A stretch of 39,593 bases of DNA, from positions 1 to 39,593 of the forward strand of contig NZ_FWFJ01000037.1 in assembly GCF_900172365.1 (NCBI RefSeq), given 5' to 3'. Numbering within the stretch: the stretch's first letter is position 1; each line of letters starts with the position of its first letter. Made by a program: the position numbers and the translations under genes. Of the stretch, positions 25,652 through 33,867 are shown in pieces. Below the pieces are notes generated by a model that saw nothing but the letters and a program-made list of their open reading frames with translations, did no database searches and was not told where the DNA came from. Source of the stretch: Roseovarius gaetbuli. Its GTDB lineage: Bacteria > Pseudomonadota > Alphaproteobacteria > Rhodobacterales > Rhodobacteraceae.

Positions 25652-26080
25652 TTAGGCGATCTCGACAAGCTCGATGGCAAAGGTGAGATCCTTGCCCGCC
25701 AGCGGGTGATTGGCATCCAGCACCACCTGTTCTTCGGTCAGCTCGACCACGGTGACCGGCATGACCTGCCCCTGCGGTGTCTGAACCTGAAGCTGCGTGC
25801 CGACCTCAAGCGGGATATCCGCCGGAATTTCGGCGCGCGGCACGGCCTGTTGGGCGTTGGGGTCGGGGTGGCCATAGGCCTGATCCGCAGGCACTTCGAC
25901 GGTTTTCTTGTCGCCGACGGTCATGCCCGGCATGGCCGCGTCAAGCCCCGGAATGATCTGACCAGAGCCAACCGCGAATTCCAGCGGATCACGGCCTGCG
26001 CTGCTGTCAAAGGTGCTGCCATCGGCCAGCGTGCCGGTGTAGTGAATGCGAACGGTATCGCCCGATTTAACTTGCGTCAT
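25652..26080 (-). CDS. FKBP-type peptidyl-prolyl isomerase (SlyD-like)
   Basis: This 142-residue cytoplasmic prolyl isomerase of the SlyD/FkpB group begins VKSGDTVRIHYTGTLADGST. It has FDSSAGRDPLEFAVGSGQIIPGLD and then an insert-in-flap domain with AYGHPDPNAQQAVPR, typical of chaperone-type FKBPs. The C-terminal LVEIA ending returns to the FKBP core. It lacks the His-rich nickel-binding tail of E. coli SlyD, so a role in metal insertion is not supported. It is a single gene facing the irr transcript. Confidence 0.9.
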   Translation of the reverse strand: MTQVKSGDTVRIHYTGTLADGSTFDSSAGRDPLEFAVGSGQIIPGLDAAMPGMTVGDKKTVEVPADQAYGHPDPNAQQAVPRAEIPADIPLEVGTQLQVQTPQGQVMPVTVVELTEEQVVLDANHPLAGKDLTFAIELVEIA

Positions 26081-26329
26081 AAAATATCCAATCGTGATGG
26101 GGGGATGGGTTTGAAAGGCCGCGCATCGCGCAGGTGCTTTGGTTGATGCGCGAATCTAACCACCCCTGCCACGATTTGCAAACCGATCCTGATTTTCCCG
26201 CGGGCCGGTCACGTGGGCGTTATGCAACAGGGCCTTTCCACCCCTGAAAATCCGTGCCACTCTGCGCGCAATCCATAGTCTGCCGCACCGGGATGTTCCC
26301 TGTCGCGCGCCCCAGCCCCCGGAGGCCAC

Positions 26330-27016
26330 ATGCCCATAACCACCTGTGTTTTCGACGCCTATGGCACGCTGTTCGACGTCGCCGCCGCCGCCCGCAACGC
26401 CGCCGCCGAGCCCGGCCGCGAGGTCTTTGCCCGCCATTGGCCCGCGATTGCCGAGAAATGGCGCCTCAAACAGCTGCAATACACCTGGCTGCGCGCGGTC
26501 ATGGGCGAGCATACGGGGTTCTGGCAGGTCACGCAGGACGGGCTTGACTGGGCGATGGATTCCGAGGGGCTTGGCGACGACAGGGATCTGCGCGAGCGCC
26601 TGTTACAACTCTACTGGGAGCTTGAGGCCTACCCAGAGGTCCCCGCCATGCTGCACGCGTTGAAAGACGCCGGGATGAACACCGCGATCCTGTCCAACGG
26701 GTCGCCGGATATGCTTGACGGGGCGGTTACATCGGCGGGCATCGGGGATGTGCTTGACGATGTCCTCTCGGTTGAAAGCGTCGGGATATTCAAGCCGGCG
26801 CGCGTGGTCTACGACCTTGTCGGCGCGCGCTTTGGCTGTGCGCCCGACGAGGTGCTGTTCGTGTCCTCAAACGGCTGGGATGCGAGCGCGGCGGCGGGCT
26901 ATGGCTTTACCACCGCTTGGGTCAATCGCGCCGGTGATCCGGTGGATCGCCTGCCGGCGCGGCCGACAAGCATACTCCACGATCTGACGGGCATCCCAGC
27001 ACTGGCGGGCTCCTGA
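26330..27016 (+). CDS. Type II haloacid dehalogenase
   Basis: This 228-residue HAD-superfamily hydrolase of the (S)-2-haloacid dehalogenase group carries the nucleophile Asp9 in CVFDAYGTLFD. Further motifs are the ILSNGS segment, FKPARVVYD with the conserved Lys and LFVSSNGWDASAAAGYG. These match the dehalogenase branch rather than phosphatases; the expected reaction is halide removal from 2-haloalkanoic acids to give 2-hydroxyacids. GGAGG lies four bases before the ATG. It overlaps the next gene as TGATG and opens the catabolic gene run. Actual substrates are not shown by sequence. Confidence 0.85.
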   Translation: MPITTCVFDAYGTLFDVAAAARNAAAEPGREVFARHWPAIAEKWRLKQLQYTWLRAVMGEHTGFWQVTQDGLDWAMDSEGLGDDRDLRERLLQLYWELEAYPEVPAMLHALKDAGMNTAILSNGSPDMLDGAVTSAGIGDVLDDVLSVESVGIFKPARVVYDLVGARFGCAPDEVLFVSSNGWDASAAAGYGFTTAWVNRAGDPVDRLPARPTSILHDLTGIPALAGS

Positions 27017-27849
27017 TGGCGCATTTCACCACCTCGGACGGGCTTGAGATTTATTACACCGATACGGGCAACGGCCGTGCGATCCTCTGCCTTGCAGGGC
27101 TGACACGCAACAGCGCCGACTTCAACTTTCTGGCGCCTCACCTATCCGATAACCGGTTGATCTGCATGGATTATCGCGGGCGCGGAAAGTCTGCCTATGA
27201 CGCGGATTTCACCAATTACAATATCCTGCGCGAAGGTCAGGATGCGTTAGAACTGCTCGATCATCTTGGGCTTGATCAGGTCACCCTGATCGGCACCTCG
27301 CGTGGCGGGCTGATCGCCATGGCCCTTGCCTATGGCCACCCGGCGCGCCTCCGGGCGGTGGTGCTCAACGATATCGGGCCGGATGTGGATGCGAAGGGCC
27401 TTGAGCGGATCATGGATTATGTCGGCAAGGAACCAGGCCTGCCCGACCTCGACAGTTGCGCCGCGGCGCTTGCCCATGTGCATGGCCCCGATTTCGCCGG
27501 GGTCAGCCTTGAACGCTGGCGCCAGCAGGCCGCGTTCATGTTTCACGAAAAACCCGGCGGCGGGCTTGGGCTGCGCTATGATGCCAGGCTGCGCGACGCG
27601 CTGACCGGACAGGCGGGCACCGGCGAGGCGGCCGATCTCTGGCTCTTGTTCGATGCGCTCAAGGATATCCCCTTGGCGGTGATCAAGGGCGCGAACTCGG
27701 ACCTGTTGACCGCCGCGACACTGGCCAAGATGCAAGAGCATCACCCCGGCCTTATCGCCGCCGTGGTGCCCGATCGCGGCCATGTGCCCTTTCTTGACGA
27801 AGCCCCGGCGCTTGCCGCCATTCACGCCCTGCTGGATCAAACCGCATGA
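27016..27849 (+). CDS. Alpha/beta-fold hydrolase
   Basis: This 277-residue hydrolase has an oxyanion-side segment ILCLAGLTRNSADF, a nucleophile elbow GTSRGG (Ser95) and a C-terminal His256 in DRGHVPFLDEAPA. The fold and motif spacing are those of esterases and C-C hydrolases acting on small molecules. The DEAPA ending is frequent in alphaproteobacterial members with no assigned substrate. Start and stop overlap both neighbours (TGATG and ATGA), so it is translated together with the dehalogenase and the dehydratase. Confidence 0.82.
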   Translation: MAHFTTSDGLEIYYTDTGNGRAILCLAGLTRNSADFNFLAPHLSDNRLICMDYRGRGKSAYDADFTNYNILREGQDALELLDHLGLDQVTLIGTSRGGLIAMALAYGHPARLRAVVLNDIGPDVDAKGLERIMDYVGKEPGLPDLDSCAAALAHVHGPDFAGVSLERWRQQAAFMFHEKPGGGLGLRYDARLRDALTGQAGTGEAADLWLLFDALKDIPLAVIKGANSDLLTAATLAKMQEHHPGLIAAVVPDRGHVPFLDEAPALAAIHALLDQTA

Positions 27850-28820
27850 CCGATATCACCATGATCCGCTCTGCCGCCGCGCGCCTCAAGGGGCATGCCC
27901 GGCGCACGCCGCTGTTGTCCTCGCCGTTTCTGGATGAGATCGCCGGGCGGCGGGTGTTTGTGAAACCCGAATGCCTGCAGCATACCGGAAGCTTCAAGTA
28001 TCGCGGCGCGCGCTCGGCGGTCTCGGCGCTTGATTCCGACACCCGCGCCCGCGGCGTGATCGCGTTTTCAAGCGGCAACCATGCCCAGGGCGTGGCCCTT
28101 GCGGCGCGCGAACATGGCGTTGCCTCGGTGATCATCATGCCGGGCGATTCACCGCGCATGAAGATCGACAACACCCGCGCGCTCGGCGCCGAGGTGGTGC
28201 TTTATGACCGCGCCACCGAGGATCGCGACGCCATCGGCGCGCGTCTTGCGGGCGAACGCGGCCTGACCCTGATCAAACCCTATGACGAGCCGCAGGTGAT
28301 CGCCGGGCAAGGCACCATCGGCCTTGAGATCGCCGAGGACGCGGTCGCGCTTGGCGTGGCTGAGGCCGATGTTCTGGTCTGTTGCGGCGGTGGCGGGCTG
28401 ACCTCTGGCATCGCACTTGCGCTTGAGGCCGACGCGCCGGGCCTGCGCGCGCGCCCCTGCGAGCCGCAGGGGTTCGACGATGTCACCCGCTCGCTTGCCT
28501 CTGGCAAGATCGAGCGCAACGCGCATCTTTCAGGGAGCCTCTGTGATGCCATCATCACGCCGCAGCCCGGCGAGATCACTTTTCCGATCATGCAGCGGCT
28601 GTGTGGCCCCGGCCTTGTCGTGAGCGAGGATGAATGCCTGCATGCCATGGCGCTTGCCTGGTCGCGGCTCAAGGTCGTCGCCGAACCGGGCGGCGCCGCA
28701 GCGCTTGCTGCCGCCCTGTTTCACGCCGATCAGATCGACGGCGACGCGGTCTTTGCCACCATTTCGGGCGGCAATGTCGATGCCGAGGTGTTTCAAACCG
28801 CCCTCACCCGGTTTGCCTGA
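27846..28820 (+). CDS. Threonine/serine dehydratase family enzyme (PLP)
   Basis: This 324-residue fold-type II pyridoxal-phosphate enzyme has the Schiff-base Lys51 in HTGSFKYRGA, the phosphate-binding loop CCGGGGLTSG and the SSGNHAQGVA segment. It has no C-terminal regulatory ACT domain, so it is the short catabolic form and would be insensitive to isoleucine. Family members act on L-threonine, L-serine or 3-hydroxyaspartate, or racemise serine. The present sequence does not decide among these. It overlaps the hydrolase by ATGA. Confidence 0.86.
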   Translation: MTDITMIRSAAARLKGHARRTPLLSSPFLDEIAGRRVFVKPECLQHTGSFKYRGARSAVSALDSDTRARGVIAFSSGNHAQGVALAAREHGVASVIIMPGDSPRMKIDNTRALGAEVVLYDRATEDRDAIGARLAGERGLTLIKPYDEPQVIAGQGTIGLEIAEDAVALGVAEADVLVCCGGGGLTSGIALALEADAPGLRARPCEPQGFDDVTRSLASGKIERNAHLSGSLCDAIITPQPGEITFPIMQRLCGPGLVVSEDECLHAMALAWSRLKVVAEPGGAAALAAALFHADQIDGDAVFATISGGNVDAEVFQTALTRFA

Positions 28821-28829
28821 GGTCTGGCC

Positions 28830-29618
28830 ATGGCGTTTGCGGAATTTGACGAGATAAGGCTGCATTATCTTGACGAGGGCCCCCTCGACGGCGCACCGAT
28901 TGTCTTTGCCCATGCGCTTGGCACCGGCACGCTGCTTTGGGATGCGATCCTGCCGCATTTGCCGCCGGGCCTGCGCATCATCCGCTATGACGCGCGCGGT
29001 CATGGCCTCTCGTCCTGTCCGCCCGCGCCCTATTCCATGGGCACATTGGTGCGCGACGCCGAGCGCTTACTTGACCACCTTTCGGTGCGCGATGCGATGT
29101 TCGTGGGCCTCTCGATCGGTGGCATGGTGGCACAGGGGTTGGCCGTCAAACGCCCCGATCTTATCCGCGCCATGGTTCTCTCTAATACCGCCGCCAAGAT
29201 CGGCACGCCCGAAATCTGGGCCAGCCGCATCGCCACTGCCCGCGCGGGCGATATGGCAGAGCTTGCCCGCGCCTCTTGCGAGCGCTGGTTCACCCGCGCG
29301 TTCCTCAAGGAAAACAGGCACCTGCCCTGGCTTGAGCTTCTGACGCGCCATGACCCCGAGGGCTATATCGGCTGCGCCTCGGCGATATCGGGCACGGATT
29401 TCTATACGCCCACCTCGGGGCTGCGCCTGCCGACGCTTGGCATTGCGGGCTCTGAGGATGGCTCGACCCCGCCCGATCTTCTGCGCGAAACCGTCGATCT
29501 TATCCCCGGTTCGCAGTTTCAGCTTATCCGCCGCGCCGGCCATGTGCCCCCGGTCGATCAGCCAGAGACCTACGCCGGTCACCTTGGCGACTTCCTCCGC
29601 GCCACCGGCCATATCTGA
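28830..29618 (+). CDS. pcaD: 3-oxoadipate enol-lactonase-like hydrolase
   Basis: This 262-residue alpha/beta hydrolase resembles PcaD, which opens 3-oxoadipate enol-lactone in the protocatechuate branch of the beta-ketoadipate pathway. It has the early HALGTGTLLWD segment, the RYDARGHGLS strand and a nucleophile elbow GLSIGGMVAQGLA (Ser95). Also present are LSNTAAKIGTPEIWASRI, characteristic of PcaD, and the late RAGHVPPVDQPE (His238). No other protocatechuate genes are near, so a different lactone or ester is possible. It starts nine bases after the dehydratase stop. Confidence 0.75.
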   Translation: MAFAEFDEIRLHYLDEGPLDGAPIVFAHALGTGTLLWDAILPHLPPGLRIIRYDARGHGLSSCPPAPYSMGTLVRDAERLLDHLSVRDAMFVGLSIGGMVAQGLAVKRPDLIRAMVLSNTAAKIGTPEIWASRIATARAGDMAELARASCERWFTRAFLKENRHLPWLELLTRHDPEGYIGCASAISGTDFYTPTSGLRLPTLGIAGSEDGSTPPDLLRETVDLIPGSQFQLIRRAGHVPPVDQPETYAGHLGDFLRATGHI

Positions 29619-29695
29619 CGCGCAACCGGCAATCGCCCCTTGCGACGGCGCGCGAATCCGGGTCACCTGCCCCAAACGCAAAAAGGAGCGTCGCC

Positions 29696-30781
29696 ATGCC
29701 AACCATCAAAGCCGCCGTGTGCCACGCCTTCGGGGAACCACTGGTGATCGAGGATGTCGAGCTGCGCGCGCCCGAACGCGGCGAGGTTATGGTCGATCTG
29801 GATGCGGTGGCGGTCTGTCATTCTGACATTTCCTATGCCGAGGGCGGCTGGGGCGGGTCATTGCCCGCCGTCTATGGCCATGAGGCCGCCGGCCACATAA
29901 GTGCCATCGGCGAGGGCGTTACCGGCTTTGGCCTCGGCGATCCGGTCGTCGTGACCTTGATCCGCTCCTGCGGCTCCTGCCCAAGCTGCGGCTCGGGGCG
30001 CCCGACGGGCTGTGAAACCCGCTATGACGGCGACCTTGGCCCGCTCAGCACCGCCTCGGGCGGCACCCTGCATCAGGCGATGGCCTGCGGCGCCTTTGCG
30101 CAAAAGGTGGTGGTCGATCAAAGCCAGATCGTGAAGCTGCCTCAGGGCATCGACATGGCCTCGGCCTCCCTGCTGGCCTGCGGTGTCATTACCGGCGTCG
30201 GGGCGGTGGTCAATGCCGCCGACCTGCGCGCCGGTCAGGACGTGGTGGTGATCGGCGCCGGTGGCGTCGGCCTCAACGCCATTCAGGGCGCGCGCATCGC
30301 TGGTGCCCGGCGCATCGTGGCGGTCGACATGAGCGAAGAAAAACTGAGCACGGCCCGCGAATTCGGCGCCACCGACGGCGTGCTTGCCACGGGCGACAAA
30401 CCCTGGCGCGCCGCCAAGGCCGCGATGGGGCGCGGCGCCGATGTGGTGCTCGTCACCGTCGGCGCGGCAGCCGCCTATGACGTCGCCCCGCGCTACCTCG
30501 CCGGGGGCGGCAAGATGATCATGGTCGGTATGCCCCATAGCGGCTCACCCTCTTCTTACGAGGCCGTAAGCTTCGCCGCCGCAGGCCAGTCGATGATCGG
30601 CTCCTACGCGGGCGAGGTTGTCATCCGCCGCGATATCCCCTGGATGGTCGACCTCTACCAACAGGGCCGCCTGAAACTCGACGAACTCATTTCAGGCCGC
30701 TGGCACCTCGATCAGATCAACGAGGCCATCGCCGACACCAAGACCGGCGCCGCCCGGCGCAACGTGATCCTCTTCAAATGA
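29696..30781 (+). CDS. Zinc-dependent alcohol dehydrogenase
   Basis: This 361-residue medium-chain dehydrogenase contains both zinc sites. Catalytic ligands Cys41 (AVCHSD), His62-Glu63 (GHEAAG) and Cys162 are present, and structural ligands lie at Cys92, Cys95, Cys98 and Cys106. The Rossmann motif VVVIGAGGVGLNAIQGA follows. Overall it belongs to the class III-like group that includes alcohol and formaldehyde dehydrogenases, but the exact substrate is unknown. AAGGAG lies seven bases before the ATG. It is 77 bases from the enol-lactonase and is followed by a double hairpin, so it may end that transcript. Confidence 0.88.
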   Translation: MPTIKAAVCHAFGEPLVIEDVELRAPERGEVMVDLDAVAVCHSDISYAEGGWGGSLPAVYGHEAAGHISAIGEGVTGFGLGDPVVVTLIRSCGSCPSCGSGRPTGCETRYDGDLGPLSTASGGTLHQAMACGAFAQKVVVDQSQIVKLPQGIDMASASLLACGVITGVGAVVNAADLRAGQDVVVIGAGGVGLNAIQGARIAGARRIVAVDMSEEKLSTAREFGATDGVLATGDKPWRAAKAAMGRGADVVLVTVGAAAAYDVAPRYLAGGGKMIMVGMPHSGSPSSYEAVSFAAAGQSMIGSYAGEVVIRRDIPWMVDLYQQGRLKLDELISGRWHLDQINEAIADTKTGAARRNVILFK

Positions 30782-30818
30782 CCCACCCCTTCTTCTTGCC
30801 ATAAATATCCCGGGGGGT

Positions 30819-30866
30819 GTGGGGGGCAGCGCCCCCCACCCGGTCGGATCGCGGAACGCGATCCGA
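30819..30866. repeat. Two adjacent GC-rich hairpins
   Basis: GTGGGGGGC (30819-30827) pairs with GCCCCCCAC (30831-30839). Right after it TCGGATCGCG (30844-30853) pairs with CGCGATCCGA (30857-30866). Both have three-base loops. The preceding TAAATATCCCGGGGGG context is the sort of repeated intergenic unit seen between genes in Roseobacter-type genomes. It lies between the alcohol dehydrogenase stop and the enolase-superfamily gene and may terminate or separate the two. Confidence 0.7.
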
Positions 30867-30893
30867 AACCCGCCGCACAGATCGGAGCATAAC

Positions 30894-32126
30894 ATGAAAC
30901 TCAAGGATCTCGACATCATCGTCACCGCCCCGCCCGCGCCGGGCTGGGGCGGGCGCTACTGGATTTTGGTCAAGCTCACCACCGACGACGGCATCACCGG
31001 CTGGGGCGAATGCTATGCAAGCTCCATCGGCCCAGAAGCCATGCGCGGCGTGATCACCGATGTTTTCAGCCGTCATATGCAGGGCGAGAACCCCGAGAAT
31101 ATCGAGCTGATGTTCCGCCGCGCCTATTCCTCGGGCTTCACGCAACGCCCCGACCTGACCGTCATGGGCGCCTTTTCGGGGCTGGAAATCGCCTGTTGGG
31201 ATATTTTGGGCAAGGCGCGCGGTCGTCCGGTCTATGCGCTTTTGGGCGGCAAGATGAATGAGCGCATCCGCGCCTATACCTATCTCTACCCCCTGCCGCA
31301 TCATGATCTTACCGCCTTCTGGACCTCGCCCGAGATGGCGGCGGAGTCCGCGCTTGATTGCGTGGCGCGCGGCTTTACCGCGATCAAGTTCGACCCGGCC
31401 GGCCCCTATACCATGCGCGGCGGCCATATGCCTGCGATGTCGGATATCTCGCTCTCGGTGGCCTTCTGCCGCGCCATCCGCGAGGCGGTGGGGGATCGCG
31501 CCGACCTGTTGTTCGGCACCCATGGTCAGTTCACCACCGTCGGCGCGATCCGGCTTGGCAAGGCGATCGAGCCCTATGCGCCGCTCTGGTTCGAAGAACC
31601 CGTCCCGCCCGACAATATCCCCGAAATGGCGCGGGTTGCGGCGGCCGTCAACATCCCCGTCGCCACCGGCGAGCGGCTGACCACCAAGGCCGAGTTTGCG
31701 CCCGTTCTGCGCGCCGGTGCCGCGAGCATCCTGCAACCTGCCCTTGGGCGCGCGGGTGGGATTTGGGAGATGAAAAAGGTCGCCGCCATGGCCGAGGTCT
31801 ATAACGCCCAGATCGCCCCGCATCTTTACGCCGGCCCGGTGGAATGGGCGGCCAATATCCATCTGGCCACCTCGATCCCCAATATCCTGATGGCCGAAAC
31901 CATCGAGACCGGCTTTCACAACGACCTGATCAAAGGCACGATCCGCGTCGAGGATGGCTTTGTCGTGCCGCCCGAGGCGCCCGGTCTTGGCATCGAAGTC
32001 GACGAGGATCTGGCGCGCGCGCATCCCTATGCCGACAGCGGCCTGCATCTGGAAATGCAGGAGGCGCCCTGCGATTATGTCAATGGCAACAGCTTTGCCG
32101 GCGGGGCCCCGCTCAAGACCGAATAG
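30894..32126 (+). CDS. Mandelate racemase/muconate lactonizing enzyme family protein
   Basis: This 410-residue enolase-superfamily enzyme is probably an acid-sugar dehydratase or cycloisomerase. Lys165 and Asp167 in AIKFDPAG, Glu in WFEEPVP (about 234-235), Glu260 in ATGER and His310 in APHLYAG correspond to known catalytic or metal positions. The third metal-ligand position, usually an Asp in a DxN or DxH motif, reads FGTHGQF here, with Gly at 208 and His at 210. The usual QPD is QPALGRAGG. This suggests a divergent branch with changed metal binding rather than a textbook mandelate racemase. GGAG lies six bases before the ATG. It converges on the AEC transporter with nine bases between stop codons. 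Confidence 0.84.
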   Translation: MKLKDLDIIVTAPPAPGWGGRYWILVKLTTDDGITGWGECYASSIGPEAMRGVITDVFSRHMQGENPENIELMFRRAYSSGFTQRPDLTVMGAFSGLEIACWDILGKARGRPVYALLGGKMNERIRAYTYLYPLPHHDLTAFWTSPEMAAESALDCVARGFTAIKFDPAGPYTMRGGHMPAMSDISLSVAFCRAIREAVGDRADLLFGTHGQFTTVGAIRLGKAIEPYAPLWFEEPVPPDNIPEMARVAAAVNIPVATGERLTTKAEFAPVLRAGAASILQPALGRAGGIWEMKKVAAMAEVYNAQIAPHLYAGPVEWAANIHLATSIPNILMAETIETGFHNDLIKGTIRVEDGFVVPPEAPGLGIEVDEDLARAHPYADSGLHLEMQEAPCDYVNGNSFAGGAPLKTE

Positions 32127-32135
32127 GCACGCCGC

Positions 32136-33065
32136 TCAGGGCAGAACCTGAAGCCAGACCCAAGCCGTGACAATCGTCAGCGCGGTGGACAAGAGCACGC
32201 TGGAAGCCGCCACACGTTTTGCGTGACCATAGATATTGGCAAAGATATAGGCGTTGACGCCGGGCGCCATCGCCCCGGTCACCACCGCCGAGCGCAGTGA
32301 CGCATCCGACAGATCAAACGCTCGGCCAAGCCCGAAGGTGATCAGCGGATGCGCCACAAGCGCCACCGCGCAGACGTAAAAGATCACCCGCAAATCGCCC
32401 TCGGGGCGGTATTGCACCAAGACCCCGCCAAGCCCGAACAAGGCCGCCGGCAGCGCCGCGCGCACCATCAGATCAAGCGCATCATTCACCGGCCCCGGCA
32501 GCGCAAACCCCGAGAGGTTCACCGCAAAACCAAGCGCCACGCCCATGATAAGCGTGTTGGAAAACATCGCCTTGAGCACCTTGACCACAATCGCAGGCCC
32601 CGCCGCGCCGCGCGCCTTGACGACCTCCATCACGGTAATGCCGATGCAATAACAAAACGGCGAGTGCATTGAGATAATGGCGAAATTCGCGGTCATCGAG
32701 GCCGCGCCATAGGCCCGCTCCATGATCGGTAGGCCCAGCAGGACCGAGTTCGAGAACAAACAGCAAAAGCCGATGGCGACCGCGTCTTCCCATGTGCGCG
32801 AGAACAGATAGCGCGCGCCGAACAACCCCAAAAGGAACCCCGAAAACGCCCCTACATAAAAGCTGGTGAGCAGGCGCCAGTCAAAGCTCTGGCCCAGATC
32901 AAGCCGCGAAATCGCGGTGAACAACAGGCAGGGAATGGCGAATTTCTGGGTGAAGGCCATCAAGCCGTCAACGCCTGCCTGGCTGAACCAGCCGCGCCAG
33001 ACCGCGAGATAGCCGAACCCGATCACAAGAAAGACCGGCAGGATGACTTCGATCAGCGCCTGCAT
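32136..33065 (-). CDS. AEC-family transporter
   Basis: This 309-residue integral membrane protein of the auxin efflux carrier family has about ten hydrophobic helices. It begins MQALIEVILPVFLVIGFGYL, followed by GLMAFTQKFAIPCLLFTAIS, as in bacterial members that carry malonate or other organic acids. An inverted two-bundle architecture is expected. The substrate is unknown. Its start lies four bases past the stop of the metallo-hydrolase gene, so it forms the tail of the dacA-tmk-holB-tatD run, though its function may relate rather to the facing sugar-acid gene. Confidence 0.87.
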   Translation of the reverse strand: MQALIEVILPVFLVIGFGYLAVWRGWFSQAGVDGLMAFTQKFAIPCLLFTAISRLDLGQSFDWRLLTSFYVGAFSGFLLGLFGARYLFSRTWEDAVAIGFCCLFSNSVLLGLPIMERAYGAASMTANFAIISMHSPFCYCIGITVMEVVKARGAAGPAIVVKVLKAMFSNTLIMGVALGFAVNLSGFALPGPVNDALDLMVRAALPAALFGLGGVLVQYRPEGDLRVIFYVCAVALVAHPLITFGLGRAFDLSDASLRSAVVTGAMAPGVNAYIFANIYGHAKRVAASSVLLSTALTIVTAWVWLQVLP

Positions 33066-33069
33066 CGCC

Positions 33070-33867
33070 TCAGACCGGATAGCGGATGGTCATTCCATCA
33101 TAGGCCGGCGTGATATGCTCGGGCAGTTCTTCGACAAGGGTCTGATAATCCATGTCGATATGCATATTGGTCAGAATCCCCCGGCGCGGCGCGGCGCGTT
33201 CCATCCATTCAAGCGAGCGCGCAAGATGGGCATGTGTCGGGTGCGGCGTGCGGCGCAGCGCATCGAGCACCCAGCAATCAAGCCCCTCAAGCACCGGCCA
33301 GACATCCTCCGGGATTGCTGCCACATCGGGCAGATAGGCAAAGCCATCAACGCGAAAGCCAAGCGCCTCGATCGAGCCGTGATTGACCTCGAAGGGCTGT
33401 AATTTGACTGGTCCCCCGGCGCCGGTGATCTCGAACGCGCCATCAATGGTGTGCATGTCAAGGATCGGCGGATAGGGGCTATCCTCGGGCTGGGTAAAGG
33501 CATAGCCAAAGCGCGCATAAAGCGCGTTCTGCGTGTCGCCATCGGCCCAGACCGGCAGGCGTTGACGCATGTTGAACACGATCATGCGCAGATCGTCGAT
33601 GCCATGCACATGATCGGCGTGGCTATGGGTATAGACCACCGCGTCAAGCGCGCCGACACCGGCATCCAGAAGCTGGGCGCGCAGATCGGGTGAGCTGTCG
33701 ATCAGGACACGGGTCACGCCGCCCTCGTCCTCGCGCTCGATCAACATCGAACAGCGGCGGCGGGTGTTCTTGGGGTTATCTGGGTCGCAATCGCCCCAAT
33801 GCCCGCCAAGGCGCGGCACGCCGCCCGATGATCCACAGCCAAGGATCGTAAAGCGCAGCTCGCCCAT
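33070..33867 (-). CDS. Metallo-beta-lactamase-fold hydrolase (PhnP-like)
   Basis: This 265-residue MBL-fold protein has the zinc motif THSHADHVHG and the N-terminal ILGCGSSGGVPRLGG. Its NTRRRCSMLIE segment is the same family signature as PhnP-type phosphodiesterases, though no phn operon is present. A role as a nucleic-acid or cyclic phosphate hydrolase is possible but unproven. The ATG at 33867 overlaps the tatD stop as TGATG; longer frames have no support. The tatD plus MBL pairing is common in Alphaproteobacteria. Confidence 0.85.
   Translation of the reverse strand: MGELRFTILGCGSSGGVPRLGGHWGDCDPDNPKNTRRRCSMLIEREDEGGVTRVLIDSSPDLRAQLLDAGVGALDAVVYTHSHADHVHGIDDLRMIVFNMRQRLPVWADGDTQNALYARFGYAFTQPEDSPYPPILDMHTIDGAFEITGAGGPVKLQPFEVNHGSIEALGFRVDGFAYLPDVAAIPEDVWPVLEGLDCWVLDALRRTPHPTHAHLARSLEWMERAAPRRGILTNMHIDMDYQTLVEELPEHITPAYDGMTIRYPV

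Noticed and set aside
30774..32048. Long open frame on the minus strand opposite the enolase-superfamily gene
   Set aside because: The opposite strand has all family motifs and a good ribosome site. The minus frame is low in complexity and has no recognisable domain, as expected for a GC-rich shadow frame.
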